NCBI GenBank assembly: GCA_003501665.1
Contig: DNOQ01000476.1
Coordinates: 1-8,724 of the forward strand
DNA length: 8,724 nt
DNA from: Bacteroidales bacterium
Lineage (GTDB): Bacteria > Bacteroidota > Bacteroidia > Bacteroidales > VadinHA17
Direction of reading: 5' to 3'
Each line of letters starts with the position of its first letter. Positions within the stretch are counted from its first letter, which is position 1. This document shows, one piece after another, positions 1-5,500 of the stretch. The translations under genes and the position numbers were made by a program. The notes beneath the pieces were generated by a model. That model had not been told where the DNA came from. It ran no database searches and worked only from the letters and a program-made list of their open reading frames with translations.

Positions 1-814
1 AAACATAAATATCATCAGGTGAATTCAGATAGTTATAATCAGCTGATCTCAGAAACCCGTAACCGTCAGGCATAATTTCAAGAACACCTGTATTATAGAT
101 GATACCTTCAAATTCATAAGGCTTTTCTTTCCTCTCTTCTTTTTCCTGTACCGGTAGGGATTGAGGTACAGATGGAGGTATTACCGGCACTTCAGCAACT
201 GTTTCCCCGCTACTGATATTTTCCGGGAGTACGGTATCAACAGGAGGCATTGCTTCATCGGTTATCGGGATATCCTCTGGCGGTTCAGGAATAACTTCCT
301 CAACGATCTTTGGAGGATCAGTATACTTTGGCTTCTCAAATTTAGACTGTCTGTCCCTTTTGTAATCAGGTCCCGGTTCCGGTCTCCATGCCGGTGACCT
401 TCTCTCCTTACCATCATTATCCTGAGTTCTTGACGACTCAGGCTTTTCCCCGGTTTTTGAAAATGGCCCGGATTGATCACGGCGCTCATCCCCACCCCTG
501 GGACCCGGGAACTTAAGACCGCCCGGTGAAACCGAAATCACTGATTCTGAAGGCCTGTTAAATACAGGTTTATTCGTCCTTGGTCTTTTACCGCGCCTCT
601 GACCCTGATAACGATCCTGTTTGGATTTATCATCAGAAGGCTGATCTTTCTTCTGGACACTTTTTATTTCTGTTGCTTCAATCGCCTGCTGATCAAGGAT
701 TTTGTAAACAAGGTCCTGCTTCTTCAGCGATTCAGCTTTTTTAATATTAAGTTCTTTTGCTATTTCCCTCAATTCGGGCAACAGCTTCTTACTTAATTCA
801 AGAATGTCGTACAT
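1..814 (-). CDS. rho: Transcription termination factor Rho, N-terminal part (3' end outside window)
   Basis: Rho is a hexameric RNA helicase that binds nascent RNA and ends transcription. Reading the minus strand from ATG at 814-812 gives 271 codons without a stop before the edge. Residues 1-47 form a helical Rho_N-type domain (MYDILELSKKLLPELREIAK, then KKQDLVYKILDQQ). Residues about 49-232 are a low-complexity, apparently disordered insertion. From about 233 the cold-shock-like RNA-binding domain begins, with the diagnostic run GVLEIMPDGYGFLRSADYNY (243-262) followed by LNSPDDIYV. The helicase ATPase core would lie beyond position 1. Long insertions between Rho_N and the RNA-binding domain are known in Bacteroidota. 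This one has a basic first half (51-163) and an acidic, proline-rich second half (164-222). The gene is divergent from rpoD. No Shine-Dalgarno sequence is seen, as expected for the phylum. The identification is very secure. Confidence 0.96.
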   Translation of the reverse strand, partial: MYDILELSKKLLPELREIAKELNIKKAESLKKQDLVYKILDQQAIEATEIKSVQKKDQPSDDKSKQDRYQGQRRGKRPRTNKPVFNRPSESVISVSPGGLKFPGPRGGDERRDQSGPFSKTGEKPESSRTQDNDGKERRSPAWRPEPGPDYKRDRQSKFEKPKYTDPPKIVEEVIPEPPEDIPITDEAMPPVDTVLPENISSGETVAEVPVIPPSVPQSLPVQEKEERKEKPYEFEGIIYNTGVLEIMPDGYGFLRSADYNYLNSPDDIYV

Positions 815-1166
815 ACTTTATTGATAAAAATGGAATATAAAATGAGCTATATGATTTTGTTTTTGGAAACCGGATCAAGATTGATTATGAGCCAGACAGA
901 TTATGCAACGCTAATATAACATATCCTGAAAACCGGGTACAATTATAAATAAAAAAGTCAGATATCTAACAGTCTGATACAATAAAATGCAACGGTATTT
1001 AATGAAATTGAATTTTTGATTGATATTCAATCCTGAAAAACAGGGCAATGTATCATTAATAAATGGATTTACCAAAAAAAAGTGATATTATCTGTCGGAT
1101 GCATACTTTTTTTTATTAACATTGTGCAACCGGAACCTGACAACTGCCAACTAACTCTGGCCTGTA
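815..1166. other. Gene-free AT-rich spacer between divergent rho and rpoD
   Basis: This 352-bp stretch holds no convincing ORF and no tRNA-like fold. It must contain the promoters of both rho (leftward) and rpoD (rightward). No exact TAnnTTTG -7 element was found on either strand. The nearest rightward candidate is TAACATTG at 1117-1124 (one mismatch), 42 bp before the rpoD start. The nearest leftward candidates are TATAATTG (complement of CAATTATA near 940) and TAGCGTTG (complement of CAACGCTA near 905), each with one mismatch. An imperfectly placed inverted repeat, ATTGAAT (1007-1013) and ATTCAAT (1025-1031), separated by 11 bp, could form a small hairpin but is weak in such AT-rich DNA. 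A run of eight T lies at 1107-1114. Confidence 0.6.
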
Positions 1167-2030
1167 ATGCGACAATTAAAAATCACTAAGCAGGTAACAA
1201 ACCGCGACACTCCGTCACTTGATAAATATCTTCAGGAGATAGGGCGTGTTGATCTCATCAGCCCGGAAGAAGAGGTGGTACTCGCGAGAAATATAAGGGC
1301 AGGAGACGCAAATGCACTAAGAAAACTGGTCAATGCCAATCTTCGTTTTGTGGTTTCGGTGGCAAAACAATATCAGAACCAGGGGATGAGCCTTCCTGAC
1401 CTTATTAACGAGGGAAACCTCGGACTTATGAAAGCTGCATCACGTTTTGATGAAACCAGGGGATTCAAATTCATTTCCTATGCTGTCTGGTGGATCCGTC
1501 AGGCAATACTCCAGGCTCTCGCCGAACAATCAAGAATAGTAAGACTTCCTGTTAACAAGATCGGATCAATAAACAGGATCAACAAAGCCTTTGCCAGACT
1601 TGAACAGACTTTCGAACGGGAACCTACATCCCAGGAAATTGCCGATCTTCTGGAAATGATCCCTGAAGATGTAAAGGAATCGCTCAGGACAAACGGACGG
1701 ACAATCAGTATGGATGCCCCGATCAGTACCGATGAGGAAAATAATATGTACGACGTAATCCAGAGTAATGACACACCAAGCCCCGATAAAACACTGATAA
1801 GAGAATCGCTTGCCTATGAAATAGAACGTGCACTCAACACCCTTTCGCCACGGGAGGCAAAAGTCCTGAAATTATACTTCGGCCTCGGTATGAAACACCC
1901 GTTCACTCTCGAAGAGATAGGCGAGGAACTTCGTCTGACGCGCGAAAGAGTCAGACAGATAAAGGAAAAAGCCATCAAAAGAATTCAGTTCACCACAAGG
2001 TGTAAAATTCTCCGGACATACCTGGGTTAA
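1167..2030 (+). CDS. rpoD: Primary RNA polymerase sigma factor RpoD/SigA (short Bacteroidota form)
   Basis: This sigma-70 factor directs core RNA polymerase to housekeeping promoters. The 287 residues fit the usual length of about 286 for the phylum, which lacks region 1.1. Region 1.2 starts at DTPSLDKYLQEIG (14-26). Region 2 includes NANLRFVVSVAKQYQNQG, the polymerase-binding DLINEGNLGLMKAASRFD and the -10-recognising SYAVWWIRQAI. Region 3 includes SRIVRLPVNK and EPTSQEIADLL. Region 4 carries TLEEIGEELRLTRERVRQIK and ends in KILRTYLG, the typical C-terminus. The ATG at 1167 is firm, because an in-frame stop (TAA, 1152-1154) lies 12 bp upstream with no other start between. The region 4.2 flank (KRIQFTTRCKILRTYLG) and GMKHPF differ from the RRLRHTSRSK-like and GMxxPM-like versions I remember from relatives. 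A group 2 paralogue is therefore not fully excluded, but the primary factor is the best call. It is followed by rpe after 34 bp. Confidence 0.93.
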   Translation: MRQLKITKQVTNRDTPSLDKYLQEIGRVDLISPEEEVVLARNIRAGDANALRKLVNANLRFVVSVAKQYQNQGMSLPDLINEGNLGLMKAASRFDETRGFKFISYAVWWIRQAILQALAEQSRIVRLPVNKIGSINRINKAFARLEQTFEREPTSQEIADLLEMIPEDVKESLRTNGRTISMDAPISTDEENNMYDVIQSNDTPSPDKTLIRESLAYEIERALNTLSPREAKVLKLYFGLGMKHPFTLEEIGEELRLTRERVRQIKEKAIKRIQFTTRCKILRTYLG

Positions 2031-2041
2031 GAGTTTGTTTT

Positions 2042-2049
2042 TATCTTTG
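2042..2049 (+). promoter_or_regulatory. Candidate Bacteroidota -7 element upstream of rpe
   Basis: TATCTTTG is an exact match to the TAnnTTTG -7 consensus of Bacteroidota housekeeping promoters. It lies in the 34-bp gap between the rpoD stop and the rpe start. No good TTTG/TTG -33 element is visible about 20 bp upstream, which would fall inside the end of rpoD. If it is used, the rpe leader would be only about 10 nt. It could let rpe be transcribed apart from rpoD, but a chance match in AT-rich DNA is possible. Confidence 0.3.
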
Positions 2050-2064
2050 GGGAAAACAATTCAG

Positions 2065-2721
2065 ATGAATCACCTTGTTTCTACTTCACTGCTTGCAGCC
2101 GATTTCGCTAATCTTTCACGGGATGTTCAGCTTGTTAACAAAAGCCGGGCCGACTGGATCCATTGCGATATCATGGATGGTCTTTTTGTACCAAATATCT
2201 CATTCGGATTCCCGGTGATTGAATGTGTTAAAAAAATCGCGGAGAAACCTCTCGATGTTCACCTTATGATAGTTGATCCTGACAGATATCTTGCCCGCTG
2301 GAAGGAAACAGGTGCCGCTGTACTGACAGTTCAGTATGAAGCATGTGTTCATCTTAACAGGACAGTTAATGAGATCCGACACCTTGGAATGAAGGCGGGA
2401 GTGGCAGTAAATCCCCACACACCGGTATCGCTCCTGAAGAATATCCTTCCATATATCGATATGGTTCTGATAATGACTGTCAATCCCGGTTTTGGCGGAC
2501 AAACCTTCATCGGGGAGAGCTATAACAAGATCGCGGAGCTCCGGGGAATGATCGATAACGGTGGCTATGATGTTCTGATACAGGTTGACGGAGGTGTTGA
2601 TACAGATAATGCCCCGAAACTTGTGGAAACAGGAGTCAACGTTCTGGTTGCGGGAAATACTGTTTTCAGTTCCAGGGATCCTGTTGAAACGATCAGAAAA
2701 CTGAAAAACCTGGAAGTATGA
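2065..2721 (+). CDS. rpe: Ribulose-phosphate 3-epimerase
   Basis: This cytosolic TIM-barrel enzyme interconverts D-ribulose 5-phosphate and D-xylulose 5-phosphate in the pentose phosphate pathway. From ATG 2065 the product is 218 aa, normal for the family. The metal and catalytic residues are in place: H33 and D35 (IHCDIMDGLFVPNISFG), H66 (DVHLMI) and D175 (VDGGV). D35 and D175 are the expected acid/base pair. The phosphate-binding loops MTVNPGFGGQTF (137-148) and LVAGNTVF are also present. An in-frame TTG at 2035 would add 10 residues (MFLSLGKTIQ). I prefer the ATG because the family signature starts at STSLLAADFANL and the extension is not conserved-looking. One small oddity is TVQYEAC where relatives usually have TVHYEAC; this is not a metal ligand. 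It probably shares a transcript with rpoD and converges on miaA with 29 bp between stops. Confidence 0.95.
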   Translation: MNHLVSTSLLAADFANLSRDVQLVNKSRADWIHCDIMDGLFVPNISFGFPVIECVKKIAEKPLDVHLMIVDPDRYLARWKETGAAVLTVQYEACVHLNRTVNEIRHLGMKAGVAVNPHTPVSLLKNILPYIDMVLIMTVNPGFGGQTFIGESYNKIAELRGMIDNGGYDVLIQVDGGVDTDNAPKLVETGVNVLVAGNTVFSSRDPVETIRKLKNLEV

Positions 2722-2750
2722 ATTAATCACCTTAAACGGGCTGGTGAAGA

Positions 2751-3656
2751 TTATCCGCAGATCCTTCCCCCGAGATATTCAATTATCTTCTCTCTGTCAT
2801 CAGCATAGAACCAGGTTATATCCTTATCCTTACTCCACCATGTCATCTGCCGTTTTGCAAACCGGCGGGTGTTACGCTTTATCAGTTCAACGGCCTTTTC
2901 CAATGATATCTTCGAATCAAAATAATCGAAGAATTCCTTATATCCCACACTGTTAAGAGCATTCAGCTCCCTGAAAGGCCGGAGACTTCCGGCTTCATCC
3001 TCCAGACCGTTCCTGATCATTTCGTCTACCCTCAGGTTTATCCTTGCGAAAAGCTCCTCCCTCGGCCTGTTTATACCTGTTTTAATAATCTCAAAATCCC
3101 TCGTACGTTTCTCTTTCGTCAGATATGTTGAATAGGGACGTCCTGTAGTTTCACAAATCTCAAGCGCCCTGATTATCCTTTTGGGATTCTTCAGATCCAC
3201 TTTTTCATAATATGCCGGATCAAGCAGTTTAAGAATGATCCTAAGTCCTTCAATACCCTCTTCTTTGTATTTCCGGGAGTATTTATCCCTGATTTCCGGA
3301 TCAACATCAGGGATATCGTCAATGCCTTTGCATACAGCATCGATGTACAAACCAGAACCTCCGGTCAGTAGTGCAACAGGATTTTTTACGAACAGCCCGG
3401 TAAGAAGCTTCAGAACATCTCTTTCGTAAAGACTGGAGCTATAGTAATCTTTTATTGAAATAAATTTTATGAAATGATGTTTTATTCCGGCCAACTGATC
3501 ATCGGAAGGGACGGCTGTTCCGATTTTCATTTCCCTGTAAAACTGACGCGAATCAGCGGAAATTATTTCACATCCGAAATGTTTTGCCAGATCAATGGAA
3601 AGATCTGTCTTCCCGACACCGGTCGGTCCGGGAAGAACTATCAGAGTATTTTTCAT
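2751..3656 (-). CDS. miaA: tRNA dimethylallyltransferase MiaA
   Basis: MiaA transfers a dimethylallyl group to N6 of A37 in tRNAs that read codons starting with U (i6A37), the first step to ms2i6A. The 301-aa product starts at ATG 3656-3654. It shows the P-loop GPTGVGKT (10-17) and the SADSRQFYREMKIGTA block with catalytic-site D35 (33-48). It also has LLTGGSGLYIDAV (96-108), NPKRIIRALEICETTGRPYS (157-176), the SVGYKE motif (236-241) and the tRNA-binding NTRRFAKRQMTWW block near residue 262. Length and order match the family, with nothing missing. It is the last gene of the minus-strand group, 19 bp after the stop of the acidic-tailed protein, so co-transcription is likely. No hairpin with a U-tract is seen after its stop; the gap to convergent rpe is only 29 bp. 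Confidence 0.96.
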   Translation of the reverse strand: MKNTLIVLPGPTGVGKTDLSIDLAKHFGCEIISADSRQFYREMKIGTAVPSDDQLAGIKHHFIKFISIKDYYSSSLYERDVLKLLTGLFVKNPVALLTGGSGLYIDAVCKGIDDIPDVDPEIRDKYSRKYKEEGIEGLRIILKLLDPAYYEKVDLKNPKRIIRALEICETTGRPYSTYLTKEKRTRDFEIIKTGINRPREELFARINLRVDEMIRNGLEDEAGSLRPFRELNALNSVGYKEFFDYFDSKISLEKAVELIKRNTRRFAKRQMTWWSKDKDITWFYADDREKIIEYLGGRICG

Positions 3657-3675
3657 TGGGGCATCACCGCGGCAA

Positions 3676-4239
3676 CTAATCGTCGTCCTCTTCGTCGCTC
3701 ACCGGTTCTTCATTTTCGAAATCAGGCAGTACATCTTCATCATCCCCGTCAAGGAAAAGATCATCGACATCCGGTTCATCGTCATCCTCTTCGTCGTCGG
3801 ATACTATAATATTATTGTATAGTTTTTTTGAGCTGCTTCCGAATACAACCTGTTTTGGAGGCACTCCTTTGGAATTTGTGCAGACCGGGTATTCACGTCC
3901 GGCTGCTTCCCTGCCTTCACCTGTATATTCTACAAACAAGCCTCTTTCATTGAAAAAGTCGAAAACATATAACAATTTCTGGTTCTTGCGGAAAATGATA
4001 TCCTCAAGTATCGTATCTTCCATCGTCGAAGACCCTGTTCCCATATCGAAGAGAGTAAACTCTTCCTCTTTCTCCCAGGTGTCTGTAGCAATGAAGAATG
4101 ATGCCATCTGTGATTTATCAAATTCAAGTTCCTCCTGGATCATATTGTGAAAATCCAACAGGGTATGTGAATCAAGGAACTCAAATTCCCTCATAAACGA
4201 CTCATCTTCATCCGATAAAACAACAAATTTATATACCAT
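3676..4239 (-). CDS. pRiA4b ORF-3-like (PRiA4_ORF3 domain) protein with acidic C-terminal tail
   Basis: The protein is 187 aa and of unknown biochemical function. Residues about 1-110 resemble the plasmid pRiA4b ORF-3 domain, often labelled IS1096 passenger TnpR-like in Bacteroidota. The resemblance rests on an N-terminal strand YKFVVLSDED, the block HTLLDFHNMIQEELEFD (25-41), SFFIATDTWEKE, a short linker with TILEDIIF, and KLLYVFDFFNERGLFVEY (88-105). Residues 113-145 are a linker with one cysteine (C120). Residues 148-187 form an extreme acidic tail, mostly D and E, with hydrophobic breaks DDLFLDG and DVLPDF. No catalytic motif is visible and nothing here suggests an active mobile element. 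The gene sits 42 bp after the acyl-CoA reductase and 19 bp before miaA, on the same strand, so it is probably part of their operon. I recall similar proteins next to miaA in other Bacteroidota, but this needs checking. The family call is fairly good; the role is unknown. Confidence 0.8.
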   Translation of the reverse strand: MVYKFVVLSDEDESFMREFEFLDSHTLLDFHNMIQEELEFDKSQMASFFIATDTWEKEEEFTLFDMGTGSSTMEDTILEDIIFRKNQKLLYVFDFFNERGLFVEYTGEGREAAGREYPVCTNSKGVPPKQVVFGSSSKKLYNNIIVSDDEEDDDEPDVDDLFLDGDDEDVLPDFENEEPVSDEEDDD

Positions 4240-4281
4240 GACCGCTATAAGTTCGATGGGTGCAATATAATGTTTTTTATT

Positions 4282-5325
4282 TTACAATATTCCCGGTACT
4301 TTTTTTTTTGAAAGAAATTCCAGGGTGTCAATTCCATCTGCATAATCCCACAGATAAGGCGCCTGCGCTTTCCCAAAGGGTATGAAATTATGTCCTGTAA
4401 TACACTGAATTTTCTCTTTATTGATGTCAATCCATAAATCAAGTTCTTCTTTTGAATTGTAATATGAATAATAAAGGACCGAAACCGGAGAGGATAATCT
4501 GTCATCTTCTTTACAGATGAGATAACCGGTATCCGTAAACTCCTCTTTATTTATCAGGAAAACAGCTTTATGGAAGTCATAATTGTTCGCGTATTTGTAA
4601 TGATTTATTATTCCGGAAAAACGATCCCATTTTTTTGTTATTTCTGATACCTTATAACCTGCAGGCAGCCAGATTTTTGAGATATTCCTGCACCCCAGTC
4701 CGAAATATGAGAAGATATCTTTCCCCAGGTCACGAAGTTCATCATCACTTTCCGTTCCGTCAATTATTGCAATACTGTTCCTGTTCCTTCGGATTATGTG
4801 AGGGTATCTGCCGAAATAATATTCAAAATAGCGTGAACTGTTATCTGATCCTGTTGCGATAACCACATCGAAACCAGATATTTTACCTTCATTCAGAGAG
4901 ATCATATTCACGAATTCAGGGTTGAACGATATGACAATATCTTTTATCAGCTCTATCAGATCAGGATCCTTTGAACTTTTTTTTGCTGTTATCCTGTTTC
5001 CTGAAATAAGGACGCTAAGAAAATCGTGAAACCCGGCGAGAGGTATGTTTCCGGCCATTATAACACCTGCATTTAAAGGCTCTGATACATCATTCAGTTC
5101 CGGATAATCCGAACACCATTTGTTAAGGTTATCCAGGGTAAGCTCATTTGCGATTACGCTTACTGATAACTTTACATTGTCGGGTGTGAACCAAAGATTT
5201 TTTATTTGCTGGTTATTAATAAGCTGATGAAGGTGCGAAGTGAATTTTGTCTGCTTCCCTGCCAACGCATCACGAAGTGTCTCACCAAGAAAGGCGAATG
5301 ATTCTATCCGGTCTGATAATGTCAT
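4282..5325 (-). CDS. LuxC-like acyl-CoA reductase family protein
   Basis: The product is 347 aa, shorter than LuxC of luminous bacteria (about 480 aa) but matching the Bacteroidota acyl-CoA reductase family. Members are expected to reduce acyl-CoA to aldehyde with NAD(P)H through a cysteine thioester, on an aldehyde-dehydrogenase-like fold. Visible signatures are LNAGVIMAGNIPLAGFHDFL (84-103) and VLISGNRITAKKSSKDPDL (105-123), both in the cofactor domain. Others are FDVVIATGSDNSSRYFEYYF (152-171), RNRNSIAIIDG (180-190) and FSYFGLGCRNISKIWLP (205-221), where C212 aligns with the catalytic Cys. No signal peptide or membrane segment is seen, so it should be cytosolic. The true substrate is not known. 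It is the first gene of the group with the acidic-tailed protein and miaA. An exact -7 match lies at 5403-5410. No ferredoxin, thioesterase (LuxD-like) or ligase (LuxE-like) partner is in the window. Confidence 0.85.
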   Translation of the reverse strand: MTLSDRIESFAFLGETLRDALAGKQTKFTSHLHQLINNQQIKNLWFTPDNVKLSVSVIANELTLDNLNKWCSDYPELNDVSEPLNAGVIMAGNIPLAGFHDFLSVLISGNRITAKKSSKDPDLIELIKDIVISFNPEFVNMISLNEGKISGFDVVIATGSDNSSRYFEYYFGRYPHIIRRNRNSIAIIDGTESDDELRDLGKDIFSYFGLGCRNISKIWLPAGYKVSEITKKWDRFSGIINHYKYANNYDFHKAVFLINKEEFTDTGYLICKEDDRLSSPVSVLYYSYYNSKEELDLWIDINKEKIQCITGHNFIPFGKAQAPYLWDYADGIDTLEFLSKKKVPGIL

Positions 5326-5345
5326 TACATAGTTAATTATAATCG

Positions 5346-5376
5346 CTGGTTTTGCCCAAGCCCAACCGGGAACCAG
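5346..5376 (-). repeat. Nested inverted repeat in the leader of the acyl-CoA reductase gene
   Basis: On the minus strand CTGGTT (5376-5371) pairs with AACCAG (5351-5346). Within it CCC (5370-5368) can pair with GGG (5363-5361) around a GGTT loop. Further GGTT and GGGCTTGGGC copies lie in the same stretch, so alternative pairings exist. It sits 20-50 bp before the start codon and would be in the 5' untranslated RNA if the promoter at 5403-5410 is used. No known riboswitch is recognised. The pairing is visible; any function is unproven. Confidence 0.3.
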
Positions 5377-5402
5377 TAACCGGAGTTAATTTATTTCAGA
5401 TG

Positions 5403-5410
5403 CAAAATTA
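5403..5410 (-). promoter_or_regulatory. Candidate -7 promoter element for the acyl-CoA reductase/miaA operon
   Basis: The minus strand reads TAATTTTG, an exact match to the Bacteroidota -7 consensus TAnnTTTG. It would start transcription near 5397 and give a leader of about 70 nt to the ATG at 5325. The -33 region would fall on the U-tract and stem of the terminator of the preceding operon (5417-5452). A clean TTTG is not seen there, so the -33 match is weak. Confidence 0.4.
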
Positions 5411-5416
5411 AGGAAA

Positions 5417-5452
5417 TAAAAAACTGACCCTCGTTTTCGGAGTCAGTTTTTA
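5417..5452 (-). terminator. Intrinsic terminator of the blaI/M56-peptidase operon
   Basis: Read on the minus strand, the stem arm AAAAACTGAC (5451-5442) pairs perfectly over 10 bp with GTCAGTTTTT (5428-5419). The loop region can pair further (T-G, C-G, bulged A, C-G, G-C) around an AAAA tetraloop. The stem is followed by T6 and then ATTT. It lies 48 bp after the stop of the M56/TonB gene. The A-rich arm also gives a U-tract for the opposite direction, so it could act both ways, although both flanking operons run leftward. Confidence 0.88.
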
Positions 5453-5500
5453 TTCAGGTTCACTGAAGAAGACTTAAATACTGGTTTGGGGCAGTTGCTA

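Noticed and set aside
161..495. Small overlapping frames on both strands over the left edge
   Set aside because: The continuous minus-strand Rho frame from 814 explains this stretch fully.
1117..1124. TAACATTG as the rpoD promoter -7 element
   Set aside because: One mismatch in the conserved TTTG part and no suitable -33 element upstream; left only as a remark in the spacer entry.
2200..2730. A 176-codon minus-strand frame inside rpe
   Set aside because: Antisense shadow. The plus-strand frame has all rpe catalytic motifs and the minus frame has no recognisable domain.
2727..2747. TCACC/GGTGA hairpin between convergent rpe and miaA as a bidirectional terminator
   Set aside because: Only 5 bp of stem around an 11-nt loop and no U-tract on either side; too weak to call.
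3676..4239. Treating the pRiA4b ORF-3/IS1096-passenger-like gene as a mobile element
   Set aside because: No transposase, terminal inverted repeat or target duplication is seen, and it is embedded in a housekeeping operon. The family name is historical.
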